Counted from the first letter of the stretch, positions 1 to 6,598 are shown. The stretch: 18,064 bases of DNA from BPIH01 sp042408925 (GCA_042408925.1 JBHOQO010000145.1:1-18064); one strand, 5' to 3'. Numbers and translations are program-made. The notes: a model not told the origin generated them from the sequence alone.

Positions 1-683
1 AGCGCCGCGACGAGCTCGCGGACGGCGGCCGCCTGGTTGGCGAGCCGCTCGGCCTGGCCGGCGAGGCGCCGGGCGTGCGGCCGCAGCTCGGCGACGAGAT
101 CGGCGACCCGGCCGAGGTTCGCCTCCGCCTCGGCGAGCTGCTCCTCGGCCCGCCGCCGGCGGCGCTCGTGGCGGCGAACCCCGGCGACCTCCTCGAAGAG
201 GGGCCGCCGCTCCTCCGGCCGCAGGGCGAGGGCCTGGTCGACCATCCCCTGGCCGATGAAGAGGACGGCGTTGTCGGCGAGGTGGGCGGCGTCGAGGAGA
301 TCGACGAGATCGCGGAGGCGGACCCGGGTCCGGTTCAGGAGGTAGTCGTTCTCGCCCGACCGGTAGAGCCGCCGGCCGACCTCGACGACGGCGTAGTCGA
401 CGGGGAGGAGCCGGTCGGCGTTGTCGAGGACGATCGTCACGTCGGCCATCCCGAGGGCCGCCCGCCGCTCCGAACCGGCGAAGATGACGTCCTCGGCCTT
501 CCGGATCCGGAGCGAGCGGCCCTGCTCGCCGAGGGCCCACCGGAGGGCGTCGGCGAGGTTGCTCTTCCCGGAGCCGTTGGGCCCGACGATGGCGCTGATC
601 CCCGCTCCGAACTCGACGAGCGTCGGTTCGGCGAACGATTTGAAGCCGTGGAGGCGAAGGGCCACGAGCCGCGGGCTGCTCAT
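1..683 (-). CDS. smc: Chromosome segregation ATPase SMC, N-terminal part (cut by left window edge)
   Basis: This is the head-domain half of SMC, the ATPase that dimerises through long coiled coils and organises and segregates the chromosome with ScpA/ScpB. About 227 residues are visible. The protein opens MSSPRLVALRLHGFKSFAEP, the characteristic SMC start (LxGFKSF). The Walker A loop GPNGSGKSN is at residues 34-42 (bases 558-584) and is followed by DALRWALGEQG. A VGRRLYRSGENDYLLN stretch, typical of the SMC head, comes next, and a charged Arg/Glu-rich region marks entry into the first coiled coil. The hinge, second coil and Walker B lie outside the window. The ATG at 683 overlaps the rnc stop as ATGA, which fixes the start and suggests translational coupling. 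The rnc-smc order is common in Gram-positive and Chloroflexota genomes. Confidence 0.96.
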   Translation of the reverse strand, partial: MSSPRLVALRLHGFKSFAEPTLVEFGAGISAIVGPNGSGKSNLADALRWALGEQGRSLRIRKAEDVIFAGSERRAALGMADVTIVLDNADRLLPVDYAVVEVGRRLYRSGENDYLLNRTRVRLRDLVDLLDAAHLADNAVLFIGQGMVDQALALRPEERRPLFEEVAGVRRHERRRRRAEEQLAEAEANLGRVADLVAELRPHARRLAGQAERLANQAAAVRELVAA

Positions 684-1525
684 GCCCCGTCGCCTTCCGG
701 CCCCGGCCGAACCGCGGATCCGCCCGAAGCGGGCTCGGGGTCACCCTCCCCCTCGACGCCGGCCGGCCCTCGGGCGTCGGCCTCCCCGCCGGACGTCGGC
801 TCACCACGCCCGGCCGCTCCGAGCTCCGTCCCGCCTCGCCGGAGCGTCTCGAGGGCCGCCTCGGCGGCCTGGGTCTCGGCATCGCGCCGCGACCGGCCGC
901 TCCCCACCCCGACGACCTGCCCCTCGATTTCGACGACGACCCGGAAGCGCTTCTCGTGGTCGGGGCCGGTCGCCTCGACGACCCGGTAGACCGGCCGGAT
1001 CCCGCTCCGCCGCTGCGTGTACTCCTGGAGGCGGCTCTTCGGGCTCTTCAGGACGCTCCCCGGCAGGTCGACGGCGGTGAGGTCCGGCTCGAGGAGGGCA
1101 AGGAGCCAGTCGCGCGTCGCCGTAAAGCCGAGGTCGAGATAGAGCGCCCCGGCCAGGGCCTCGAAGGCCGAGGCGAGGAGCGACGGCCGGCGGCGACCAC
1201 CACGCTGGGCCTCGCCCTCCCCGAGGCGCAGCTCATCCCCCAGCCCGATCCGCGTCGCCAGGCGGGCGAGCCCGGCCGTGCTGACGATCGCCGCCCGGCG
1301 GGCCGAAAGAAGCCCCTCGTCGTCGGCCGGATGGCGGGCATAGACGGCTTCGGAGACGACGAGGTTGACGACGGCGTCGCCGAGGAATTCGAGGCGTTCG
1401 TTGTGGCCGGCGGCGGCGCCGGGATGTTCGTGGAGGTAGCTGGCGTGGACGAGCGCCTGCTCGAGCAGGTCGAGGTTACCGACCGGCAAACCCAGGCGGG
1501 CGGCGAAGGCGGCCGCCGAGGCCAT
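680..1525 (-). CDS. rnc: Ribonuclease III
   Basis: This double-strand-specific endoribonuclease processes rRNA precursors and structured mRNAs. At 281 residues it is longer than the usual 220-250. The signature HNERLEFLGDAVV (residues 41-53) supplies the acidic residues E43, E46 and D50, and E70 follows in DDEGLLS. The second acidic motif reads LASAFEALAGALYLD (117-131): E122 is present, but S119 sits where E. coli has Asp114. A dsRNA-binding domain covers about residues 160-230 (SRLQEYTQ ... SGRSRRDAETQAAEAAL). The last 50 residues are a Gly/Glu/Pro-rich low-complexity tail. The ATG at 1525 follows the acpP stop after 17 bases. The 3' end overlaps smc by four bases. The family call is secure; only the Ser substitution is odd. 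Confidence 0.96.
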   Translation of the reverse strand: MASAAAFAARLGLPVGNLDLLEQALVHASYLHEHPGAAAGHNERLEFLGDAVVNLVVSEAVYARHPADDEGLLSARRAAIVSTAGLARLATRIGLGDELRLGEGEAQRGGRRRPSLLASAFEALAGALYLDLGFTATRDWLLALLEPDLTAVDLPGSVLKSPKSRLQEYTQRRSGIRPVYRVVEATGPDHEKRFRVVVEIEGQVVGVGSGRSRRDAETQAAEAALETLRRGGTELGAAGRGEPTSGGEADARGPAGVEGEGDPEPASGGSAVRPGPEGDGA

Positions 1526-1542
1526 CGACCCGCCGCGCCGTC

Positions 1543-1782
1543 CTACGAGCGAACGTGCTCGTCGATGTAGTCGACGGCGTCCTGGACGGTCCGGATCTTC
1601 TCGGCGTCCTCGTCGGAGATCTCGGTGCCGAACTCCTCTTCGAGGCTCATGATGAGCTCGACGAGGTCGAGGGAGTCGGCGTTGAGGTCGTCGACGAAGG
1701 AGGTCTCCGGGGTGACCTCGGACTCGTCGACGCCGAGCTGCTCGACGACGATCTTCTTCAGGCGCTCGTACGTGGTCGACAA
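1543..1782 (-). CDS. acpP: Acyl carrier protein (TTG start)
   Basis: This 79-residue acidic carrier protein holds growing acyl chains on a 4'-phosphopantetheine arm for type II fatty acid synthesis. The attachment site is S37 in the motif LNADSLDLVEL. The helices EEEFGTEISDEDAEKI and TVQDAVDYI complete the normal ACP fold, and the length is typical of the family. No ATG or GTG lies near the expected N-terminus. TTG at 1782 gives MSTTYERLKKIVVEQLGV, aligns with family starts and sits four bases after a very strong GGAGGAGGGAG ribosome site. A longer reading back to about 1902 would run into nusB and has no ACP-like sequence. PlsX (acyl-phosphate synthesis) is encoded upstream in the same run and rnc follows directly. 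CoaD, which makes the CoA precursor of the prosthetic arm, is also in the window. Confidence 0.96.
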   Translation of the reverse strand: MSTTYERLKKIVVEQLGVDESEVTPETSFVDDLNADSLDLVELIMSLEEEFGTEISDEDAEKIRTVQDAVDYIDEHVRS

Positions 1783-1786
1783 CTGT

Positions 1787-1797
1787 CTCCCTCCTCC
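1787..1797 (-). promoter_or_regulatory. Strong ribosome binding site for acpP
   Basis: The minus strand reads GGAGGAGGGAG, then ACAG, then TTG. It is among the best Shine-Dalgarno matches in the window and decides the TTG start of acpP. A strong site with a weaker start codon suits a highly expressed small protein. Confidence 0.85.
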
Positions 1798-1813
1798 GTG
1801 GTGGGATGGCCGT

Positions 1814-2440
1814 TCATCGGCGATTGCTTGTCGGTTCGTCAGGACGCACCGCCGGCGAGCTCGGGTCGGCCGCGACCTCGTCGGCGATCCGGCCCAGCAC
1901 ACCGTTCAGCAAGCGCCGCAGTGGGTCTCCGCTGTACGTGCGGGCCAGCTCGACCCATTCGGCGATCGCCACCCGGGCCGGCGTCGTGGCGGAGTGTAGC
2001 ACCTCGCCGACGGCGCCACGCAAGATCGCGCGATCGATCGGAGCGAGGGTCACGACCGGAAACTGGGGGGCGAGCGCCTCGATCCGGGCGTCGATCGCGA
2101 CGCGGTGGCGGACGACGGCCTCGACGATGGAACGGGCGAGGGTCGCCGTCCGGGGGTCGGGCTCGGCGGCGAGGAGCCGATCGAGGACGGTCGCCGCCGT
2201 CCGCTGCCCGAACTCCGCCTCGTAGAGGGCCGAGAGGGCGAGCCGCCGCCCGCGCCGCAGGGCTCGGATCCGGTCCGCGGCGCGTTCTCGTCGTCCGGGC
2301 TCGCCGGTCGCCGGGGCGGGGTCCGGCGCCTCGGCCGCACCCTCGGGTCCGGTCCCGCCCGCGGCCGGCGCCGTCTCCGGGGGCGGTGCCGTCTCCGGGG
2401 GCGGTGCCGTCTCCTCGGCCGCAGCAGCCGCCTGCCTCAC
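1814..2440 (-). CDS. nusB: Transcription antitermination factor NusB with low-complexity N-terminal extension
   Basis: NusB binds boxA RNA together with ribosomal protein S10 and promotes antitermination of rRNA transcription. At 208 residues it is longer than the usual 130-160 because of an Ala/Pro/Glu/Gly-rich N-terminus of about 55 residues. The core starts near residue 60 (RRGRRLALSALYEAEFGQ) and contains the family features APIDRAILRGAVGEVL, ARVAIAEWVELARTYSGD and LLNGVLGRIADEV. The GTG at 2440 overlaps the preceding Asp23-family stop as GTGA. The extension includes two perfect 18-base repeats encoding Pro-Pro-Pro-Glu-Thr-Ala. An internal start would trim the extension, but no better ribosome site is obvious, so the true N-terminus is less certain than the identity. 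The Asp23-nusB pairing matches the yqhY-nusB order known in Bacillus. Confidence 0.92.
   Translation of the reverse strand: MRQAAAAAEETAPPPETAPPPETAPAAGGTGPEGAAEAPDPAPATGEPGRRERAADRIRALRRGRRLALSALYEAEFGQRTAATVLDRLLAAEPDPRTATLARSIVEAVVRHRVAIDARIEALAPQFPVVTLAPIDRAILRGAVGEVLHSATTPARVAIAEWVELARTYSGDPLRRLLNGVLGRIADEVAADPSSPAVRPDEPTSNRR
2370..2413. repeat. 18-base tandem repeat inside the nusB 5' end
   Basis: The plus-strand unit gccgtctccgggggcggt occurs perfectly at 2370-2387 and 2388-2405, with a partial third copy to 2413. It is in frame and encodes a repeated PPPETA peptide in the NusB extension. Repeat number could vary between strains without breaking the frame. Confidence 0.85.
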
Positions 2441-2859
2441 CCCGCCACCCCGTCGACGACGACCGTCACGCGGGCGACCTCGAGGCCGAGGACCCGCTCG
2501 ACGGCGCCGCGGACCGCCGCCGCGACCGCCCGACCCACCGCCCCGAGGGACTCGCCCGGGCGAACGACGACGACGAGCCGCACCTCGAGGCCGGCGGGGC
2601 CGTGCTCGAGCCGGAGGGGGGACCGACCGACGACGAGTCGCCGGAGGAGCGAGCCGCCGCGGCCGATCCGGGCGACCCCGGGGACCTCGGCGACGGCGAG
2701 CCGGGCCGTGGCGAGGACAACGCTCCGGGCCACCTCGAGTCGCGCCCGCGCCGGCGTCCCCTGACCGCCCGCGAGCGGCTCCGGGCTGCCGACCGACGAG
2801 CGGCCGTCGCCGCCCGACCCCGGGACCTCGGAGACCACCCGACCCTCGATCGGGCTCAC
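2437..2859 (-). CDS. Asp23/Gls24 family envelope-stress protein (YqhY-like)
   Basis: This 140-residue protein belongs to the Asp23/Gls24 (DUF322) family, whose members are small cytoplasmic or membrane-associated proteins linked to envelope homeostasis. About 38 disordered residues come first. The domain proper runs from LEVARSVVLATARLAVAEVPGVARI through LEVRLVVVVRPGESLGAVGRAV to the closing VARVTVVVDGVAG, with the alternating Val-rich strands and the VPGVA motif of the family. The GTG at 2859 overlaps the plsX stop as GTGA, and the stop overlaps the nusB GTG, so it is coupled on both sides. The frame stays open far upstream, but that part lies inside plsX and is not protein-like. Its position before nusB matches Bacillus YqhY, which has been linked to fatty acid metabolism. 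A second family member lies at 10650-11063. Confidence 0.85.
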   Translation of the reverse strand: MSPIEGRVVSEVPGSGGDGRSSVGSPEPLAGGQGTPARARLEVARSVVLATARLAVAEVPGVARIGRGGSLLRRLVVGRSPLRLEHGPAGLEVRLVVVVRPGESLGAVGRAVAAAVRGAVERVLGLEVARVTVVVDGVAG

Positions 2860-3902
2860 GCCGGTCTCCCTTCGAGGGAGCGGGCCGCCCCCGCCATCTC
2901 GACGAGGCGCTCGCTGATGAGATCGGGGACCCGCTTCCGGGCCGTCTCGGCCCCGACCTCGATGGCGTAGCCGATCATCCGGCGGCGGGCCCGGCCGTGG
3001 GTGATGATGACCGAGCCGCGCACGCCCAGGAGCGGCGACCCGCCGACCCGCTCGTAGTCGAAGATCGTTCGGATCCGCTCCAGACCCGGCCGGAGGAGCC
3101 AGTAGGCGATCGGCCCCCGTGGCGGCCGACGCAGCTCTCGGCGGAGGAGGTCGAAGATGAAGCCGGAGAGCCCCTCGAAGAACTTGATCGTGACGTTCCC
3201 GATGACGGCGTCGCAGACGACGACGTCGGCGAGGTGACGGACGAGATCCTTGCCCTCGACGTTGCCGACGAAGTTCAGCCCCGAGCGGTCGAGGAGCTCC
3301 GTTGCCCGGACGATCCGGGCGTCCCCCTTCCCCTTCTCCTCGCCGATCGAGAGGAGGGCGACCCGCGGGTTCGCCACCCCGAGGACCCGCTCGGCGAAGA
3401 TCGCCCCCATGTGGGCGTACTGGTGGAGGTGCTCGCCGGTCGAGTCGGGGTTGGCGCCGATGTCGAGGAAGACGAAGGGCCCCTGCTCGGTCACCATCTG
3501 GACGGCGAGGGCCGGCCGGTCGACGCCCGGGAGCCGCCCGAGGCGGAGGACGGCGGCGGCCATCCCGGCCCCGGTGTGGCCGGCAGTCACGACGGCGTCC
3601 GCCTCGCCGCGCCGGACCAGGTCGACGGCGACGAGGATCGAGGCGTCCTTCTTCTCGCGGAGGGCGAGGGCCGGGTGCTCGTCCATCCGGACGACCTCGC
3701 TCGCCGGGGCGACGGCGACGTTCGAGGGGAGCGGCCGTCCGGCGGCCGCCTCGATCGCCTCGGGGCGCCCGGCGAGGACGACCCGGTCGTGGGGGTGGGC
3801 CGTCGCGTAGTCGAGGGCCGCGGGGACGACTTCGCCCGGACCGTGGTCGCCGCCCATCGCGTCGACGGCGATCCTGACCGCCCGATCGATCGGTTCCTCC
3901 AT
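2856..3902 (-). CDS. plsX: Phosphate acyltransferase PlsX
   Basis: PlsX converts acyl-ACP and phosphate to acyl-phosphate, the donor used by PlsY in phospholipid synthesis. It is a peripheral membrane enzyme. The 348-residue length is normal. Motifs: IAVDAMGGDHGP (residues 11-22), DEHPALALREKKDAS (74-88), TAGHTGAGMAAAVLRLGRLPGVDRPA (106-131), FLDIGANPD (145-153), SIGEEKGKG (185-193), NFVGNVEGKDL (210-220) and GNVTIKFFEG (235-244). The usual SAGNTGA motif reads TAGHTGA, with His109 for Asn. The ATG at 3902 follows GGAG by six bases and places the AVDAMGGD motif at the right distance; a GTG-type start further up would add 54 residues lying inside rpmF. rpmF lies 41 bases upstream, a frequent pairing. 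The stop overlaps the Asp23 gene. Confidence 0.96.
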   Translation of the reverse strand: MEEPIDRAVRIAVDAMGGDHGPGEVVPAALDYATAHPHDRVVLAGRPEAIEAAAGRPLPSNVAVAPASEVVRMDEHPALALREKKDASILVAVDLVRRGEADAVVTAGHTGAGMAAAVLRLGRLPGVDRPALAVQMVTEQGPFVFLDIGANPDSTGEHLHQYAHMGAIFAERVLGVANPRVALLSIGEEKGKGDARIVRATELLDRSGLNFVGNVEGKDLVRHLADVVVCDAVIGNVTIKFFEGLSGFIFDLLRRELRRPPRGPIAYWLLRPGLERIRTIFDYERVGGSPLLGVRGSVIITHGRARRRMIGYAIEVGAETARKRVPDLISERLVEMAGAARSLEGRPA

Positions 3903-3943
3903 CGCTCGCTCCGGCGGGCCCGTGGCCTCCCCGTCCGGCCCGC

Positions 3944-4150
3944 TCAGGCCGACGGCTGCTCGGGCTTCGTCCGCTGGCGGATCTCGACGGCCGGGCGGCC
4001 GCGGTAGTAGCCGCAGGTCGGACAGGCGTGGTGGGGCAGGCGCGGCGCGTGGCAGTGCGAGCACTCGACGAGCCGCGGCGCCCGGAGGGCCAGGTGGCTC
4101 CGACGCTCGCCCTGACGGGCGTGCGCAACCTTTCGCTTCGGGACACCCAT
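3944..4150 (-). CDS. rpmF: Large ribosomal subunit protein L32 (zinc-ribbon form)
   Basis: This small basic 68-residue protein belongs to the 50S subunit. It begins MGVPKRKVAHARQGERRSHL, close to the family opening (VPKRKxSxxRxxxRRxH). Four cysteines, C30/C33 and C43/C46 (CSHC and CPTC), form the zinc ribbon, so this is the zinc-binding (C+) paralogue type. The ATG at 4150 is clear. The Shine-Dalgarno site is imperfect: GAGGAG lies somewhat far upstream. The order yceD-rpmF-plsX is widespread in bacteria, and the genes may be co-transcribed. Confidence 0.97.
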   Translation of the reverse strand: MGVPKRKVAHARQGERRSHLALRAPRLVECSHCHAPRLPHHACPTCGYYRGRPAVEIRQRTKPEQPSA

Positions 4151-4211
4151 GGTCTACTCGCTTCGCTCCTCGGATTGCAGGACGACGCCGCGGGCGGGCG
4201 TCGGGGATCGG

Positions 4212-4838
4212 CTAGCGGCGCCGGCGGGCCGGCGCGGAACGGTCACGGGGAGTGTAGTCGCTCGGCGCCGCCTCGTCGACCGACGGCCAACCGAGGAGCG
4301 GCGCGAGGCGCGGGTCGACCTCCTCGTCGGGATGACGGTGGCCGGGGCCGGCGAGGGCGCCGCAGGTCGGGCAGAGGCCCGGGCAATCCGGGCGACAGAG
4401 CGGCGCGATCGGCTCGGCGAGGGCGACGGCGGCCCGAACGAGGCGACCGAAGTCGAGCTCGTGCCCGCTCGTCAGCCGCTCGACGTCCGGCTCAGCCGTC
4501 GGATCGATCGGCAGCCCGGTGAGGATGTCGACCGACGGGAGGACCTCCTCGCTGATCTCGAGGTCGAGGGGGACCTCGATCTCGGCGAGGCAGCGGCTGC
4601 AGACCTCCCGGAGGCTCGTCCGGAGCCGAGCGTCGACGACGACCCCGCGGTTCGTCCGGGCGACCCGCAGGACCCCCTCGATCGGCTCGGCGAGCTCAAG
4701 CGGCTCGTCGAGGGGGATGACGACCCCGGCGAGACGGAAAGCGCGGCGGCTCCCGGGCCCCTCGGCGAGGAGCCCGGCGAGGGGATAGAGGAGCGGGTCG
4801 AACGGGCGAGGGCGTCGCGCCGAGCGCGAGGCGCTCAC
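4212..4838 (-). CDS. yceD: YceD/DUF177 family protein
   Basis: This 208-residue member of the DUF177 (YceD) family is typically encoded just before rpmF. The family has been tied to 23S rRNA accumulation or processing in plants and bacteria, but the biochemical role is not settled. The central block VARTNRGVVVDARLRTSLREVCSRCL includes the C80/C83 pair. Near the end APLCRPDCPGLCPTCGA supplies C148, C152, C156 and C159, resembling the conserved LCxxxCxGLCxxCG zinc-like motif. An Arg-rich tail ends the protein. GTG at 4838 overlaps the upstream stop as GTGA. The product is most likely cytoplasmic and ribosome-related. Confidence 0.9.
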   Translation of the reverse strand: MSASRSARRPRPFDPLLYPLAGLLAEGPGSRRAFRLAGVVIPLDEPLELAEPIEGVLRVARTNRGVVVDARLRTSLREVCSRCLAEIEVPLDLEISEEVLPSVDILTGLPIDPTAEPDVERLTSGHELDFGRLVRAAVALAEPIAPLCRPDCPGLCPTCGALAGPGHRHPDEEVDPRLAPLLGWPSVDEAAPSDYTPRDRSAPARRRR

Positions 4839-5359
4839 GGCCGCGCCGCCGCCGGACGCTCCTCGACCTCCTCGTCCGCCTCCGGCTCCGGCTCCGCCTC
4901 GGGCCCGACCTTCGCCCCCCGGGCGTCGAGGACGGCGATCCCCTTGCGGACGCTCTGGAGGGTCCGGACCAGCTCGCCCTCGAGGGCGACAAGGGTCGAG
5001 GCCGCGTACTCGTCGGCGCCGCGACGGATCTCGGCGGCCTCCGCCTCGGCCCGGGCGACGATCCGGCGCCCCTCCTCCTCGGCCGCTTGGGTCAGTCCCC
5101 GCTCCTCGATGAGGAAGGCCGCCTGCTCCTGCGCTCGGGCCACGATCGCCTCGGCCTCGCTCCGGGCCCGCTCCAGGATCCGCTCGCCCTCTTCGTTGAT
5201 CCGCCGCGCCTGGCGAACCTCCTCGGGCACGGCGGCCCGGAGCTCGTCGATGAGGGCGAGGGCGGCCTCCTGGTCGATGACGACGCTGTTCGTCAGGGGC
5301 AGCCGCCGGCCGTTGGCGATGAGCGACTCGAGCCGTTCGACGAGGAAGATGATGTCGAT
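4835..5359 (-). CDS. DivIVA-like coiled-coil protein, probable ATC start
   Basis: This 174-residue acidic, Ala/Glu-rich protein is of a type often found between coaD and yceD in Chloroflexota-like and actinobacterial genomes, the latter including the SepIVA-like cell-division proteins. The N-terminal part IDIIFLVERLESLIANGRRL, then PLTNSVVIDQEAALALIDEL and RAAVPEEVRQARRI (residues 1-54), matches what I recall of the family. A long coiled coil follows to about residue 135 (ERARSEAEAIVARAQEQAA ...), then an acidic tail. No ATG, GTG or TTG lies between the coaD stop and the GTG at 5230, which would remove the conserved first 43 residues. An ATC at 5359, seven bases after GGAGGG, is where Met is expected. 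The stop overlaps yceD as GTGA. Function is inferred only: a cell-pole, septum or growth scaffold. It also resembles an ATP-synthase b-like coiled coil by composition. Confidence 0.75.
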   Translation of the reverse strand: MDIIFLVERLESLIANGRRLPLTNSVVIDQEAALALIDELRAAVPEEVRQARRINEEGERILERARSEAEAIVARAQEQAAFLIEERGLTQAAEEEGRRIVARAEAEAAEIRRGADEYAASTLVALEGELVRTLQSVRKGIAVLDARGAKVGPEAEPEPEADEEVEERPAAARP

Positions 5360-5365
5360 CGGGCG

Positions 5366-5373
5366 TCCCTCCG
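5366..5373 (-). promoter_or_regulatory. Ribosome binding site supporting the ATC start at 5359
   Basis: The minus strand reads GCGGAGGGACGCCCG directly before ATCGACATC. GGAGGG is seven bases before the ATC, a normal distance. No comparable site precedes the GTG at 5230. This is the main sequence evidence for the non-standard start. Confidence 0.6.
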
Positions 5374-5410
5374 CAGCTGCCGGTCGGCGATCTCGACCGA
5401 CCCGAGACCG

Positions 5411-5419
5411 ATTATCGCA
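5411..5419 (-). promoter_or_regulatory. Candidate extended -10 promoter inside the coaD stop region
   Basis: The minus strand reads TGCGATAAT, an extended -10 element (TGn plus GATAAT) in an otherwise GC-saturated region. The TAA inside it is the coaD stop codon. No convincing -35 is seen. Transcription would begin near 5403, giving a leader of about 44 bases before the DivIVA-like gene. The stop codon alone creates part of the AT-richness, so chance is possible. Confidence 0.35.
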
Positions 5420-5936
5420 CGCCGGCCCGACGACCCGGCCGGGCCCGGGCGAAGGCGCCGGCGAGCGCCTCGGCGGCGGCGGGCGGAACCATGTCGTCGA
5501 CGTCGCCGCCGAAGCGGGCGATCTCCTTCACGAGGCTCGAGCTGACATAGGCGTGCTCGAGGGCCGTCATGAAGAAGACGGTGTCGACCTCGGGCGCCAG
5601 GCGCCGGTTGTTGTGGGCGAGCTGGAGCTCGACCTCGAAGTCGCTGATCGCCCGGAGCCCGCGGACGATGAACCGCGCCCCGACGAGCCGGCAGAACTCG
5701 ACGGTCAGGCCGTCGAAGCTCCGGACCTCGACCCGCTCGGCGTCGAGCCCCGGCGCCTCGGCCAGGGTCCGCCGGATGACAGCGACCCGTGCCTCGACCG
5801 AGAGGACCGGGTCCTTGCGGGGGTTCTCGAGGACGGCGACGACGAGGCGGTCGAAGACGCCGATCGCCCGCCGGACGATGTCGAGGTGGCCGTTCGTGAT
5901 CGGGTCGAAGGATCCCGGATAGACCGCGACGTTCAT
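5412..5936 (-). CDS. coaD: Phosphopantetheine adenylyltransferase
   Basis: CoaD transfers AMP from ATP to 4'-phosphopantetheine, the penultimate step of CoA synthesis. The 174 residues match the usual size with a slightly longer basic tail. The opening MNVAVYPGSFDPITNGHLDI contains the nucleotidyltransferase motif TNGH (14-17). FIVRGLRAISDFEVELQLAHNN (89-110) and VSSSLVKEIARFGGDV (131-146) are the other family motifs that bind phosphopantetheine and ATP. The ATG at 5936 overlaps the rsmD stop as ATGA. The rsmD-coaD pair is one of the most conserved in bacteria. The product supports acpP loading through CoA. Confidence 0.97.
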   Translation of the reverse strand: MNVAVYPGSFDPITNGHLDIVRRAIGVFDRLVVAVLENPRKDPVLSVEARVAVIRRTLAEAPGLDAERVEVRSFDGLTVEFCRLVGARFIVRGLRAISDFEVELQLAHNNRRLAPEVDTVFFMTALEHAYVSSSLVKEIARFGGDVDDMVPPAAAEALAGAFARARPGRRAGVR

Positions 5937-6598
5937 CCAACCTCCTCGTCGGCCGCCTCGCCGGCCCTCCGCGCTGCAGCGGCCCGATAGAACGTCAGGA
6001 CGCCCTCGCCGACCCGCCGTTCGCGCTCGGATCGTAGCAGCCCGACGACCTCCGGGAGGGGCGTCCGCCAGAAGGTCCGGACGACGACGAGGCCGCCCGG
6101 GGCGACGATTCCGCCGGCCCCGAGCCGTTCGAGGACCGTCCCGGCGAGACCCGGCTCGGCGTACGGCGGATCGACGAGGACGAGGTCGAAGGGGCCGTCG
6201 GTGCGGGCCTCGCCGGCGAGATACGTGACGACGTCCCGACGCCGGACGTCAGCGGCGGACCCGGCGAGTCCGGTCGCCCGCAGGTTCGCCGCGATCGCCG
6301 CGCAGGCCGCCGCCGAGCGGTCGACGAAGACGACCCGGCGGGCGCCGCGACTCAGCGCCTCGATCCCGGCCGCCCCGCTCCCGGCGAAGCAGTCGAGGAC
6401 CCGGGCCCCGGGAAGTTCCGGTTCGAGGATCGCAAAGAGCGCCTCCTTGGCCCGGTCGCTGAGCGGCCGCGTCCCCTGCCCCGGCCCCACGAGCCGCCGT
6501 CCCCCGGCCCGCCCGGCGATGACCCGACCGGCCGAGGGCCGCGATCCGGACCGTCCGGCCCCGCGGGTCCCGCCCCGCCGAGCGCGTTCAGGCGCCAC
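5933..6598 (-). CDS. rsmD: 16S rRNA (guanine-966-N2)-methyltransferase RsmD
   Basis: This SAM-dependent methyltransferase modifies G966 of 16S rRNA in the small subunit. The start is GTG at 6598, preceded by GGAG at seven bases and overlapping the recG end by 11 bases. It gives 221 residues with a basic 24-residue leader before RVIAGRAGGRRL, which matches the usual near-N-terminal RVIxGxxxGRxL. The SAM site is VLDCFAGSGAAGIEALSRGA (67-86) and the catalytic motif is DPPY (143-146, in LVLVDPPYAEPG). The frame is open further up, but that part lies within recG and is Ser/Arg shadow sequence. The stop overlaps coaD as ATGA. Confidence 0.94.
   Translation of the reverse strand: MAPERARRGGTRGAGRSGSRPSAGRVIAGRAGGRRLVGPGQGTRPLSDRAKEALFAILEPELPGARVLDCFAGSGAAGIEALSRGARRVVFVDRSAAACAAIAANLRATGLAGSAADVRRRDVVTYLAGEARTDGPFDLVLVDPPYAEPGLAGTVLERLGAGGIVAPGGLVVVRTFWRTPLPEVVGLLRSERERRVGEGVLTFYRAAAARRAGEAADEEVG

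Noticed and set aside
1543..1902. A 119-residue acyl carrier protein starting inside nusB
   Set aside because: The extra 40 residues are not ACP-like, and the TTG at 1782 has a far better ribosome site.
2437..4146. A 569-residue reading of the Asp23 frame extending back through plsX
   Set aside because: Only the last 140 residues resemble a protein family; the rest is Arg/Pro/Gly shadow of plsX and rpmF. The GTG at 2859 with GTGA overlap is the better start.
4149..5990. A 613-codon open frame on the plus strand opposite yceD, the DivIVA-like gene and coaD
   Set aside because: Composition is Arg/Asp/Glu/Pro shadow sequence, no domain is recognisable, and it lies wholly antisense to well-identified genes. 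Long spurious frames are expected at this GC content.
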